The notes under the pieces were generated by a model. It was not told the DNA's origin, searched no databases, and worked only from the letters and a program-made list of their open reading frames with translations. A stretch of 64,000 bases of DNA from Streptomyces sp. TG1A-8 (GTDB taxonomy: Bacteria; Actinomycetota; Actinomycetes; Streptomycetales; Streptomycetaceae). Location of the stretch: contig NZ_JASTLB010000001.1 in the NCBI RefSeq assembly GCF_030499535.1, positions 6,262,001 through 6,326,000 of the forward strand, given 5' to 3'. Position numbers and translations under genes: made by a program. The first letter of the stretch is position 1. The number at the start of each line of letters is the position of its first letter. Shown piece by piece: positions 8,571 through 17,369 of this stretch.

Positions 8571-10181
8571 GTGACCGTCACCGCAACCTCCGTGGACCCC
8601 TCCGGCCGGGTCGGACCGTCCACCGCGCCGACCGCGCGGGGCAGCCGGCTGCTCCGGTGGGTCCCGGCCGCCGCCTCCGCGCTCTGCGGAGTGCTGCTCT
8701 ACGTCAGCTTCCCGCCGCGCACCCTGTGGTGGCTGGCCCTGCCCGCCTTCGCCGGCTTCGCCTGGGTGCTGCACGGCCGGGGCTGGAAGGCCGCCCTCGG
8801 CCTCGGCTACCTCTTCGGACTCGGTTTCCTGCTGCCGCTGCTGGTGTGGACCGGCGTGGAGGTCGGTTCCGGGCCCTGGCTCGCGCTGGTCGCCGTCGAG
8901 GCGGTCTTCGTCGCCCTGGTCGGCGCGGGCATCGCCGCCGTCTCCCGGCTGCCGGCCTGGCCGCTGTGGGCGGCGGCCGTCTGGATCGCCGGAGAGGCGC
9001 TGCGGGCACGTGTGCCCTTCCGGGGCTTCCCCTGGGGCAAGGTCGCCTTCGGGCAGGCCGACGGCGTCTTCCTGCCGCTCGCCGCGGTGGGCGGCACCCC
9101 GGTGCTCGGCTTCGGGGTCGTCCTGTGCGGCTTCGGCCTGTACGAGGCCGGCCGCCTGGTCGCCGGGCGGCGCGGTGCGCGGGCCGTCCGGCGGTCGGCC
9201 GCGACCGCCGCGGTGCTCAGCGTCGCCGTCCCCGTCGTGGGCGCGGTCGCGGCCCGGGCGCTGGTGAGCGACCGGGCCGAGGACGGCACCGCGACCGTCG
9301 CGGTGATCCAGGGCAACGTGCCGCGCTCCGGATTGGAGTTCAACGCCCAGCGCCGGGCCGTACTGGACTACCACGCGCGCGAGACGCTCAAGCTCGCCGC
9401 CGACGTCAGGGCCGGCAGGACCGCCAGGCCCGACTACGTGCTGTGGCCCGAGAACTCCTCGGACATCGACCCCTTCGCCAACCCCGACGCCGCCACCGTG
9501 ATCGACGACACGGCCAAGGCGATCGGCGTGCCCATCTCCGTCGGCGCGGTCGTCGAGAAGGACGGCAGGCTGCTCAACGAGCAGATCCTGTGGGACCCGG
9601 TCAAGGGCCCGACCCAGACCTACGACAAGCGGCAGATCCAGCCGTTCGGGGAGTACCTCCCGCTGCGCTCCCTGATCGGCGCGATCAACGACGAATGGAC
9701 CGGCATGGTCCGCCAGGACTTCAGCCGGGGCGGCAGGCCGGGCGTCTTCGACATCCACGGCACCGAGGTCGGCCTGGCCACCTGCTACGAGGCCGCCTTC
9801 GACTGGGCGGTGCGGGACACCGTCACGCACGGCGCCGAGATGATCTCCGTGCCGAGCAACAACGCCACGTTCGACCGCAGCGAGATGACCTACCAGCAGC
9901 TCGCCATGTCCCGCGTCCGTGCCGTCGAGCACAGCCGCACCGTGACCGTACCCGTCACCAGCGGCGTCAGCGCGGTCATCATGCCGGACGGGGAGGTCAC
10001 CCGGAAGACCGGCATGTTCGTGCCCGCCTACCTCGTCCAGAAGGTGCCGCTGCGCACCTCCGAGACGCCCGCGACCCGGCTGGGCATCCTGCCCGAGATG
10101 GCCCTGGTGCTGGTCGCCGCGGGCGGGCTGGGCTGGGCGGTCGGGTCCGGGACGCGGGCCCGGCGCGCCGGTGGCGCGTAG
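8571..10181 (+). CDS. lnt: Apolipoprotein N-acyltransferase
   Basis: 536 residues. The N-terminal ~210 are mostly membrane helices and include a FPPRTLWWLALPAFAGFAW-type start. The C-terminal ~300 form an extracytoplasmic nitrilase-like domain with the Glu-Lys-Cys catalytic centre: Glu in VLWPENSSD, Lys in YDKRQIQPFGEYLP, Cys in GLATCYEAAF. A last helix follows. The enzyme transfers an acyl chain to the N-terminal Cys of lipoproteins, the final step of lipoprotein maturation. Streptomyces have such Lnt homologues. The GTG start is set by the leaderless -10 box. It stands alone, followed by a Nudix gene with its own -10. Confidence 0.95.
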   Translation: MTVTATSVDPSGRVGPSTAPTARGSRLLRWVPAAASALCGVLLYVSFPPRTLWWLALPAFAGFAWVLHGRGWKAALGLGYLFGLGFLLPLLVWTGVEVGSGPWLALVAVEAVFVALVGAGIAAVSRLPAWPLWAAAVWIAGEALRARVPFRGFPWGKVAFGQADGVFLPLAAVGGTPVLGFGVVLCGFGLYEAGRLVAGRRGARAVRRSAATAAVLSVAVPVVGAVAARALVSDRAEDGTATVAVIQGNVPRSGLEFNAQRRAVLDYHARETLKLAADVRAGRTARPDYVLWPENSSDIDPFANPDAATVIDDTAKAIGVPISVGAVVEKDGRLLNEQILWDPVKGPTQTYDKRQIQPFGEYLPLRSLIGAINDEWTGMVRQDFSRGGRPGVFDIHGTEVGLATCYEAAFDWAVRDTVTHGAEMISVPSNNATFDRSEMTYQQLAMSRVRAVEHSRTVTVPVTSGVSAVIMPDGEVTRKTGMFVPAYLVQKVPLRTSETPATRLGILPEMALVLVAAGGLGWAVGSGTRARRAGGA

Positions 10182-10235
10182 CCGTACGACCGCCGTACGC
10201 CCCTGAACAGCGGTGGAGGCCGCGCACCGGCCCGT

Positions 10236-10241
10236 TAGGGT
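10236..10241 (+). promoter_or_regulatory. -10 box (TAGGGT) of the Nudix gene
   Basis: TAGGGT ends six nt before ATG 10248, with no Shine-Dalgarno; a leaderless start is inferred. Confidence 0.55.
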
Positions 10242-10247
10242 CGGCCC

Positions 10248-10727
10248 ATGGCTACTCCCGATTTCATCCGCGCGCTCAGGGTCTCCGCCGGCCACCAGCT
10301 GCTGTGGCTCCCCGGGGTCACCGCGATCGTCTTCGACGACGGGGGCCGGGTGCTCCTCGGCCGGCGCTCCGACACCGGCAGGTGGTCGGCGATCGGTGGC
10401 ATCCCGGACCCGGGCGAGCAGCCCGCGGCCTGCGCCGTGCGGGAGGTCTTCGAGGAGACGGCGGTGCGCTGCGTTCCCGAGCGGGTGGTCCTCGTCCAGG
10501 CCCTGGCCCCGGTCACCTACGCCAACGAGGACGTCTGCCAGTACATGGACATCACCTTCCGCTGCAGGGCCGTGGGCGGCGAGGCACGGGTCAACGACGA
10601 CGAGTCGCTCGAGGTCGGCTGGTTCGCGGTGGACGCCCTGCCTGATCTGCACGAGTTCGCGCGGTTCCGGATCAAGCAGGCCCTCGCCGAAGCACCCACA
10701 TGGTTCGAGCCCACGGCCATTGGCTGA
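10248..10727 (+). CDS. Nudix hydrolase
   Basis: 159 residues with a full Nudix box at ~48-70: GIPDPGE, then REVFEETAV (GX5EX7REUXEE, with Ala where Gly is usual near the end). Such enzymes hydrolyse nucleoside diphosphates linked to another group using Mg2+ held by the REUXEE glutamates. Length and simple architecture fit MutT/ADP-ribose-pyrophosphatase-like cytosolic housekeeping enzymes; the substrate cannot be told from sequence. Confidence 0.9.
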   Translation: MATPDFIRALRVSAGHQLLWLPGVTAIVFDDGGRVLLGRRSDTGRWSAIGGIPDPGEQPAACAVREVFEETAVRCVPERVVLVQALAPVTYANEDVCQYMDITFRCRAVGGEARVNDDESLEVGWFAVDALPDLHEFARFRIKQALAEAPTWFEPTAIG

Positions 10728-10769
10728 ACTATGGGTGGTCACCACATGTGATGAGGGGTGGGTTCTGCT

Positions 10770-10775
10770 TAGGGT
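10770..10775 (+). promoter_or_regulatory. -10 box (TAGGGT) of the 3-hydroxybutyrate dehydrogenase gene
   Basis: The same hexamer and the same six-nt distance to the ATG (10782) as in the Nudix gene; a leaderless start is inferred. Confidence 0.55.
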
Positions 10776-10781
10776 CGACGC

Positions 10782-11603
10782 ATGACCACGTCCAGTCCGC
10801 TGCCCGGCTCCCCGCCTCCGGTCCCGCCCCTCTCCCTCGACCTCGGCGGTCGCACCGCCCTCGTCACCGGTGCCGCCAGTGGCATCGGCCGCGCCTGCGC
10901 GCTGCGGCTCGCGGCCGCCGGGGCGGAGGTCAGAGCGGTCGACCGGGACGCGGCGGGCCTCGCCGAGCTGGTGGAACTCGCCCGGCGGGGAGGGGACCTC
11001 GCGGGCACGGTCGTCCCGCTCGCCCTCGACCTCACGGACCTCGACGCCGCCGAGCGCGCCGCCGCCGGCACCGACGTCCTGGTCAACAACGCCGGACTGC
11101 AGCTGGTGCGCCCGCTGGAGGAGTTTCCGCCCGAGGTCTTCCACACCGTGCTGACCGTGATGCTGGAGGCACCGTTCCGGCTCATCCGCGGTGCCCTGCC
11201 GCACATGTATGCGCAGGGGTGGGGCCGGATCGTCAATGTGTCCTCCGTGCATGGGCTGCGCGCTTCCGCCTTCAAGTCGGCGTACGTGTCCGCCAAACAC
11301 GGTCTGGAGGGGCTCTCCAAAACGGCTGCCCTGGAGGGCGCCCCCCACGGCGTCACCTCCAATTGTGTGAACCCGGCCTATGTGCGTACGCCACTGGTCG
11401 AGAAGCAGATCGCGGACCAGGCGCAGGCGCACGGCATCGCCGAGGAGCGCGTCCTGTCCGAGATCCTGCTCAAGGACAGCGCCGTCCAGCGGCTCATCGA
11501 ACCGGAGGAGGTCGCCGGGGCCGTGGCCTACCTGTGCGGCCCGCAGGCGTCCTTCGTCACGGGCACCTCGCTGGTGCTCGACGGCGGGTGGACCGCCCAC
11601 TGA
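10782..11603 (+). CDS. 3-hydroxybutyrate dehydrogenase (short-chain dehydrogenase)
   Basis: 273 residues with the classical SDR motifs: TGAASGIG (NAD binding, ~residue 31), LVNNAG (~103), catalytic Ser in NVSSVHGL, and YVSAK (Tyr-xxx-Lys, ~170). The segment HGLRASAFKSAYVSAKHG and the loop with two PxxVRTPLVEKQI features are typical of D-3-hydroxybutyrate dehydrogenases, which interconvert 3-hydroxybutyrate and acetoacetate with NAD+. It lies just upstream of a PucR-type regulator in the same direction, and the pair may form a regulated catabolic unit. Confidence 0.88.
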   Translation: MTTSSPLPGSPPPVPPLSLDLGGRTALVTGAASGIGRACALRLAAAGAEVRAVDRDAAGLAELVELARRGGDLAGTVVPLALDLTDLDAAERAAAGTDVLVNNAGLQLVRPLEEFPPEVFHTVLTVMLEAPFRLIRGALPHMYAQGWGRIVNVSSVHGLRASAFKSAYVSAKHGLEGLSKTAALEGAPHGVTSNCVNPAYVRTPLVEKQIADQAQAHGIAEERVLSEILLKDSAVQRLIEPEEVAGAVAYLCGPQASFVTGTSLVLDGGWTAH

Positions 11604-11679
11604 GCCGGCCGGTCCCGCCGGGCCCGGGAGTTTTCTACAGGCCTGACGGGCCGGGCGGCCGATGCGGAATCCTGTGACC

Positions 11680-13656
11680 ATGTCCCGCGATAACGCCCAG
11701 TCACCCGGGCGCCCCGTCACCGGGGGCGCCACGCAGGCCGTCACGGAGGCCGCCCCCGCGGTCCGCGACGGCGGTGCGGAGGCCCCGTACCTCGCCCTGC
11801 TGGCCCGCGACGCCTCCGCGGAGGCGTACGAGCAGCCGGTGCTGCTGGCCCGCGCCGAGGGCCGGCCGGCCGACCGGATCGCCGCGCTGGAGCGCGCCAA
11901 GCTCCTCGCGCTGCGCGTCCGCTCGGAACTGGAGGGGCGGCGGCGCCGCGAGGCGGAGCTGTCCGCGCTCTTCGAGACCGCCCACGACCTGGCCGGCCTC
12001 AGGGACCTGGACGCCGTCCTGCAGGCGATCGTGCAGCGCGCCCGTTCCCTGCTCGGCACGGACGTCGCCTACCTCAGCCTGAACGACCCGGCGCACGGCG
12101 ACACCTACATGCGCGTGACGGAGGGCTCCGTCTCCGCCCGCTTCCAGCAATTGCGCCTCGGCATGGGGGAGGGGCTCGGCGGACTGGTCGCCCAGACCTC
12201 GCGGCCCTACGTCACCGACGACTACTTCGCGGACGACCGCTTCCAGCACACCCCGAACATCGACGGGGGCGTCCGCGACGAGGGCCTGGTCGCCATCCTC
12301 GGCGTGCCGCTGACGCTCGGCCCGCACGTCATCGGGGTCCTCTACGCGGCGGACCGGCGCGCCCGCGTCTTCGAACGCGGGCAGATCGCCCTGCTCGGCT
12401 CCTTCGCCGCGCTCGCCGCGGCCGCCATCGACACCGCCAACCTGCTCACCGAGACCCGCTCGGCCCTGGCCGGGCTGGAGCGCGCCAACGAGATCATCCG
12501 GGACCGCAGCGCCGTCATCGAACGCGCCTCCGACGTGCACGACCGGCTCGCCGAACTCGTCCTGCGCGGCGGTGGCGTGCACGACGTGGCCGCGGCCGTC
12601 TCCGAGGTGCTCGGCGGCACCGTCGTGTTCGCCGGGACCGGCGCGGCACCGGCGGAGGCGCTGGGGGCGTCCCGCGCCGACGGGCACGCCGTACGGCACG
12701 GGGACGACTGGACCGCCGCGGTGACCGCGGGCGGTGAACTGCTCGGGGCGCTGGTGCTGCGCGGGCACCCGGACCTGGACCCGGTGGACCAGCGCACCCT
12801 GGAGCGCGCGGCGATGGTCACCTCGCTGCTCCTGCTCGCCCGCCGGTCCGCCGCCGAGGCGGAACAGCGCGTCCGTGGCGAGCTGCTGGACGACCTGCTG
12901 GACGTCCGCGACCGCGATCCGCGCCCGCTGCGCGAACGCGCCGCCCGTCTCCACGCCGACCTGGACGCCACGCACGTCGTCCTGGCGGCCCGCCTCGACG
13001 GGGCGGTGGCCGACGCCGAGGAGGAGGCCGCCGCCCGCCGCCGCCTGTGGTCCGCCGCCTCCCACCTCGCCGCCACCGGGCACGGCCTGGCCGCCGCCCG
13101 CGACGGCGGCACGGTCCTGCTGCTGCCCCTCGGCACCGGCGACACCGCCACGGACCTGGCCCGCCGCACCGCGCGCCACCTGGGAACGGCCGTCCACCAG
13201 CCGGTCACCGTCGGCGCCTCGTCCCCCGTCACCGGCATCGCCGCCGACCCCGGCACCGTGGCCGCCGCCTACGCGGAGGGCCGCCGCTGCCTGGAGGCCC
13301 TGCACCTGCTCGGTCGCCGCGGAGACGGCGCGGCGGCCGAGGACTTCGGCTTCCTCGGGCTGCTGCTCGCGGGCGAACGCGACGTCGGCGGCTTCGTCGA
13401 CCGCACCATCGGCCCGGTCCTGGCGTACGACGAACGGCGCGGTACGGAACTGCTGCGCACCCTGGAGGCGTACTTCGCCGGCGGAATGAGTCCGGCCCGC
13501 ACCAAGGACGCCCTGCACGTGCACGTGAACACCGTGGCCCAGCGGCTGGAGCGCGTGGGCCGGCTGCTCGGTGAGGACTGGCAGACCCCGTCCCGCGCCC
13601 TGGAGATCCAACTGGCCCTCAAACTGCATCTGCTGACGGCGCCGGGCCGGCCCTGA
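11680..13656 (+). CDS. GAF-domain transcriptional regulator with PucR/CdaR-type C-terminal HTH
   Basis: 658 residues. A helical N-terminal segment leads into a GAF domain (~90-250, LFETAHDLAGLRDLDAVLQ to LLGSFAALAAAAID). Then come a coiled linker, a GGDEF-like CdaR middle region and the C-terminal HTH_30 motif LEAYFAGGMSPARTKDALHV followed by VNTVAQRLERVGRLLG. This is the CdaR/PucR activator architecture, where GAF senses a small molecule. It sits 76 nt after the 3-hydroxybutyrate dehydrogenase gene, so it may control short-chain hydroxyacid catabolism. ATG 11680 was chosen; an in-frame ATG at 11662 is equally possible, as neither has a clear ribosome binding site. Confidence 0.87.
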   Translation: MSRDNAQSPGRPVTGGATQAVTEAAPAVRDGGAEAPYLALLARDASAEAYEQPVLLARAEGRPADRIAALERAKLLALRVRSELEGRRRREAELSALFETAHDLAGLRDLDAVLQAIVQRARSLLGTDVAYLSLNDPAHGDTYMRVTEGSVSARFQQLRLGMGEGLGGLVAQTSRPYVTDDYFADDRFQHTPNIDGGVRDEGLVAILGVPLTLGPHVIGVLYAADRRARVFERGQIALLGSFAALAAAAIDTANLLTETRSALAGLERANEIIRDRSAVIERASDVHDRLAELVLRGGGVHDVAAAVSEVLGGTVVFAGTGAAPAEALGASRADGHAVRHGDDWTAAVTAGGELLGALVLRGHPDLDPVDQRTLERAAMVTSLLLLARRSAAEAEQRVRGELLDDLLDVRDRDPRPLRERAARLHADLDATHVVLAARLDGAVADAEEEAAARRRLWSAASHLAATGHGLAAARDGGTVLLLPLGTGDTATDLARRTARHLGTAVHQPVTVGASSPVTGIAADPGTVAAAYAEGRRCLEALHLLGRRGDGAAAEDFGFLGLLLAGERDVGGFVDRTIGPVLAYDERRGTELLRTLEAYFAGGMSPARTKDALHVHVNTVAQRLERVGRLLGEDWQTPSRALEIQLALKLHLLTAPGRP

Positions 13657-14173
13657 CCCCCGCACCGCGGCACCAGGCGGGTGGGGGCACGGGGGCAGAC
13701 ACGGGTTCTGCGGACGGTTCTCACGTGTTGCCACGTGGTCGATGACGGTAACAGGGTGATGGGTCCCGAATGCTGAGTTCCGTCCCCAAAGCCCTGTTCT
13801 TTGATGACTCGTCGATCGTCAGGTTGACCGTGCTCGAGCAGCCGGCAGCCGTCCACGGTGGTCCACTCGATGGTGCCAGTGCCGCTGCCGCCTCCGGGCA
13901 GGCAGCCCAGGGTCACGCCGCTCCGCGGGCTGGTGATTCTGAAGTCAGCGCCTGACCCCTGATCGGCCTACCCCCGAAGGCCGGTCCAGCTCGCGGGCGG
14001 CGCGGGCTCGAACGATTCCGTCTCGCCGTACGCGGAGCCCGGTCGGCCGGCAGCCAGGCGCACGACGACCACCGACCCGCAGTACACGAGGTGGACATAG
14101 CTCGGGCGCCGACGACGGCCGGCCGACAGACTCGGGGCCCGGCGGGCCGAAGAGGGCAGCCCTGGTAGCTACG
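13657..14173. other. Non-coding gap at the left edge of the accessory island, with possible gene debris
   Basis: No complete gene is seen. On the minus strand about 45 codons (around 13970-14120) read GSVVVVRLAAGRPGSAYGE and then a stop with good codon bias. A second run (about 13780-13920) reads LGCLPGGGSGTGTIEW. Neither has a start, so they look like 3' remnants of lost genes. No tRNA or clear attachment repeat was found here. Codon bias and gene content change at this point. Confidence 0.35.
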
Positions 14174-15745
14174 CTATTGAGTGCCTGTCCGGAACCTTCG
14201 GGTCCGGCCCAACAGGTCGCGCAGGCCGCGCGCGGCCAGGGCGTGGACCTGAACCCCTGTGGGCGTCAGGAACGGGCGCGGCCCGAACATGATCGGGGCG
14301 TCCACCCAGGTACCCGCGTAATCCTGGGTGTCGATCAGGAACCGGGTGGCGCGTTCGAGAGCAGATTCGGCTGGCACGTCGCCGGCCATCAGCGCGGTGA
14401 CAGCCAGCCCGGTCGCGGCGGGGCTGGAGTCCACGGCGCCCGGGAGCCCGGGCCAGCCACCGTCGGCGTGCTGCGCTCTCAGCAGCGCCCTCAGTGCGCC
14501 GCGGCTTTCGGCGGTATCCCAGCCGACGGCCGGGCCTATCTCGGCGACGGCGTAAGCCTCGGGGATGTACCAGTCGGCGCGCCAGCCGCCATGCGATTTG
14601 TATTCGGCGCGCAGCCAGCGTTGCGCTGCATCGGTCATGACCTCGGCGGGGGTCCGGCGATGCGCCAGGATGCCACAGATCATGTGCGCCGCGACGTCTT
14701 GGGCGGGCATGTCATCGCTGGACAGCCAGGTTGTCCACCACCCCTCCGGGGTCTGTTGCTGGCGGGCGTAACGCGCGGCCCCAGGCCAGGTCCGCAGCCC
14801 GTGCCCGGTCTCGGCCAGCGCCAGCAGTGTGCTTCCCACCGAGTCGTTGTCGGACGCAAAACCCTGGGCGCAGCCCCAACCCCCGTCGCGGTTCTGTGAT
14901 CGCTCGAGATGACCAAGCGCACCGGCCAGCACAGTGGTGTCGAATGCTTTATGTCCGCGCAGGCAGCGCACCATCAAGGCGGTGTCCCAGATGTCGCTGG
15001 TCAGGAAACGCCACGTCCCGTCGGGGTGTTGATCGGCAAGCACCCGGTCGCGGCATCGCGCGGTGGCGGTGCCGTACGGCGCCGCCGAGATCAGTGCGTG
15101 GTAGGCGAGGCCAGTGATCATCGGCATGTGGTGGAAGGAGCCGTCAGGCAACTGTGCTCTGTGCAGCGCACTCAAGTCGCTCGGTAGCGGTGCGTCGCCT
15201 AGGGCACGGCTGGCTATCAAGACGGCTGCATGCAACACCGTCCGTTGCCACGGTTTGAGTGACTGCCCGTCATCAGAGCCCAGTCCGGCTCGTGCCTTGG
15301 CCAGCAGGTTGGCTGGCTCCGAGCCGGCGGCGCCCACGGCCGTCGCGACGGCCTGCAGATAAAGCGCGCGCCGGCCGTGGACACCGGATCCACCGCGGCC
15401 GATGAGCTCGGTGGCGTCCGGGGCAGCCGTGTTGAGCGCCGCATCCCGTAGCCACAGATCCGCGGCGTGCACGAGGGGATCGTGGTCTTGCGGGTCCGCG
15501 TCGGCGATCCATCGCCGGGCCCGTTCAACGGGTCTACAGGGGCCGAGATCTCGTGCGACCGCGGACGCGACGACAGCGGTCTCCAGGATCCGGGGCTCGG
15601 ACGGTTGAACCCAGCAGGATCCGTCCTTGGCCTCGCCGATCGCATAAGCGACGGCCCGGTCCAGCGCCCCTGCGGCGGCATCGGTCAGTTTCGTCGAAAT
15701 CGGTGTTTGGGCGGACGAGAACACGGTCCCCACGATTCGCAGCAT
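14174..15745 (-). CDS. Class II terpene-cyclase-like protein (prenyltransferase/squalene-oxidase repeats, DxDS motif)
   Basis: 523 residues built of alpha-barrel repeats with several QW motifs: QLPDGSF, QHPDGTW, QNRDGGWG, QTPEGWW, QHADGGWPG, QDYAGTW. Aligned on the following LLAL, the segment SDNDSVGSTLLAL falls where class II cyclases have DVDDTA. The first and third Asp (the third is the proton donor) are kept and the fourth is Ser. Related bacterial drimenyl-diphosphate synthases carry DxDTT, so a protonation-initiated sesqui- or diterpene diphosphate cyclase is plausible. No class I DDxxD motif is visible. The start is uncertain: AGAGAGG touches ATG 15745, so GTG 15733 is possible. A 65-aa gene lies upstream on the same strand. 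HAD and FAD monooxygenase genes 5-9 kb away could be partners. Confidence 0.72.
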   Translation of the reverse strand: MLRIVGTVFSSAQTPISTKLTDAAAGALDRAVAYAIGEAKDGSCWVQPSEPRILETAVVASAVARDLGPCRPVERARRWIADADPQDHDPLVHAADLWLRDAALNTAAPDATELIGRGGSGVHGRRALYLQAVATAVGAAGSEPANLLAKARAGLGSDDGQSLKPWQRTVLHAAVLIASRALGDAPLPSDLSALHRAQLPDGSFHHMPMITGLAYHALISAAPYGTATARCRDRVLADQHPDGTWRFLTSDIWDTALMVRCLRGHKAFDTTVLAGALGHLERSQNRDGGWGCAQGFASDNDSVGSTLLALAETGHGLRTWPGAARYARQQQTPEGWWTTWLSSDDMPAQDVAAHMICGILAHRRTPAEVMTDAAQRWLRAEYKSHGGWRADWYIPEAYAVAEIGPAVGWDTAESRGALRALLRAQHADGGWPGLPGAVDSSPAATGLAVTALMAGDVPAESALERATRFLIDTQDYAGTWVDAPIMFGPRPFLTPTGVQVHALAARGLRDLLGRTRRFRTGTQ

Positions 15746-15888
15746 CCTCTCTTAAGTGGCCCGAGGTGAGTTTCAGCGCCTCGTCGGGCAGGGCGCCGAT
15801 GCCCGATTCGAGGCCCGTGGCGATGACCTGACTGCGCATTGAAGATCTGGCCCTTGCCGGTGCTCAAGGAGACAGGGACAGGGCCCGG

Positions 15889-16086
15889 TCATATCGCCCC
15901 CTCCGCACGACTGCACGGCCTGCCGTCGGTGCCCCACCAGCACGCGTGGTGCCCGGCGATGTGCCGCAACTCTGCGGGCAGCTCACCGATCACCGCTCGG
16001 TACTCGGGCTCCTGGACTGCGCCAGGAACGCGGCCGCCGAGCGGACCGTCCGAGCTGAGAGCTGTCGCCGGTACGCTCAATGGCAT
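15889..16086 (-). CDS. 65-aa orphan protein upstream of the terpene-cyclase-like gene
   Basis: Starts MPLSVPATAL and ends RPCSRAEGAI. It has a near-perfect Shine-Dalgarno, GGAGGTGA, six nt before ATG 16086, which is the main evidence that it is translated. It contains HHACWWGTDG and two Cys, with no signal peptide or membrane helix. It is not recognised as a family member. The cyclase gene begins 143 nt downstream on the same strand, so co-transcription is likely. A second open frame starting MRSQVIATGLESG at about 15839 overlaps the cyclase start; I could not decide whether it is real. Confidence 0.5.
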   Translation of the reverse strand: MPLSVPATALSSDGPLGGRVPGAVQEPEYRAVIGELPAELRHIAGHHACWWGTDGRPCSRAEGAI

Positions 16087-16172
16087 CCAAATCACCTCCA
16101 CCGGGGCACACTCCGGGAAATAGCGGAAGATTCGATAGCGGTTGTAAGCCTCTGTTCACTTCACGTCATCGC

Positions 16173-16201
16173 CCTGTACGGGCAGGGAAGAACCCCATCA
16201 A
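16173..16201 (-). promoter_or_regulatory. Candidate promoter for the 65-aa/cyclase unit
   Basis: On the minus strand TTGATG and TACAGG are separated by exactly 17 nt, about 90 nt before the ATG at 16086. The -10 lacks the conserved final T, so this is tentative. Confidence 0.3.
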
Positions 16202-16584
16202 CCGCCGGGATACGTTGAAAATTGAGGCGTGTTAAACAGCTCACGTGTCGCCGATCCTTTCGGCGTAGAGGTCGCTTCCGGCCAAGTTAATAGTGGGCTT
16301 TGCCCGTAGCAGCCTTCCAGACCGAAGAAGCTCCGGATGCGCCTTGATGGAGGTCACTGTTTTAGCAAGGCCAGTCGCCATACTGGCCGGATCCAGTCAG
16401 AGCGGACTGGTCCCGGTGGCCTCGGGCACCGCAATCAAGAGATGACTTGGGCGATCACCCGGGTGCTTGGGGCACTGGTGAGGCACGCACGCCGCCCAAC
16501 GACGTGCTCCGTGAGTTTGGTGACCGAGACGAGATGGACGTCTCGGTAGCGGGCCGCGTCGGTGAATACCGCAGAGCCTGAAAA

Positions 16585-16870
16585 ACGTCCTGTTCCTGCG
16601 GTACGACCGATCGTCGGCGTCGCATTGGCTGAGCGGAGCGGCGCCGCGCCGCGGCCTCCGGTGCCCGAGTTGACCGCCGAGACCCTTTCGCGCAGGCTCG
16701 GCCGACGGCCCAGTGCCGCCAACCTCGGGCTAACGCCACAGGACAAGGACGCCGACGGTAGAGCCCGGCGCCGGAACGACCGATGGGAGAACGGCTGAAG
16801 GGACGAGGACACGCTGGCGGAGCTTTCCCGTCTGTCCAGCCTGCAGCCAGCGGGAGTGAGCGACCGGCAC
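16585..16870 (+). pseudogene. Decayed N-terminal copy of the island regulator
   Basis: Reads LFLRYDRSSASHWLSG, a frameshift near 16650, then RPPVPELTAETLSRRLGRR and LGLTPQD. This parallels LHYRRSSVTHWLAG and RPPVPALLAEAFSRRLGRR of the intact regulator at 17784, so it is a second copy of the same family. A later stretch (DTLAELSRLSSLQPAGVSDR, around 16805-16865) also looks coding. After that the frame is lost. The start codon, most of the protein and a continuous frame are missing. Confidence 0.7.
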
Positions 16871-17369
16871 CGTGCACAGGTCCTGCGCCCGGCGCTGGCA
16901 GTACCGGCCTGGCCGAAACGCCTACCGTCCAGAACCGGACGTCCACCGCTCAGAGTCATCACGGCGGTGGTAAGCCTAAGCGAATCTTCCACTGGCCCCG
17001 CTGCCAGCACCAGTCTCCGCTCGGTCGCTGCCGCCGTCATCCTGAAGAGCACCGTCACCGACCCTCCTTCGCCGATCGCCGTCCGGTACGACCAGTCGCA
17101 GCGCCGCACCTCACGATCCCCGGAGTCCGGCCCCTCATCGGCAGCCTCCATGGTCGTTCCAGTACAGCCGAAAGCGCGTGAGGTGTGTATTCCGGCCGTT
17201 GTTCCCGCGCACTGTGTGGGCGCTCAGGAACCAGGTCATATGTTCTGGGGATGCATGGCAGCGAAGTCGCCTCGACTCGTGTGCCCCAGCGTGTTGAAGA
17301 TGGCCTGATGTTGAAATGATTCAGCGGCCGCGTGTACGGGCAACGGAAGTCGGTTTGTGAACGGGCCAG

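Noticed and set aside
8208..12059. A 1283-codon open frame opposite lnt, the Nudix gene, the dehydrogenase and the GAF regulator
   Set aside because: It is Arg/Gly/Ala-rich with no domain, spans four well-supported genes, and arises from high GC content on the opposite strand.
13770..13955. A small plus-strand frame at the island's left boundary
   Set aside because: No ribosome binding site or homology, and weak codon bias; the opposite strand looks more coding.
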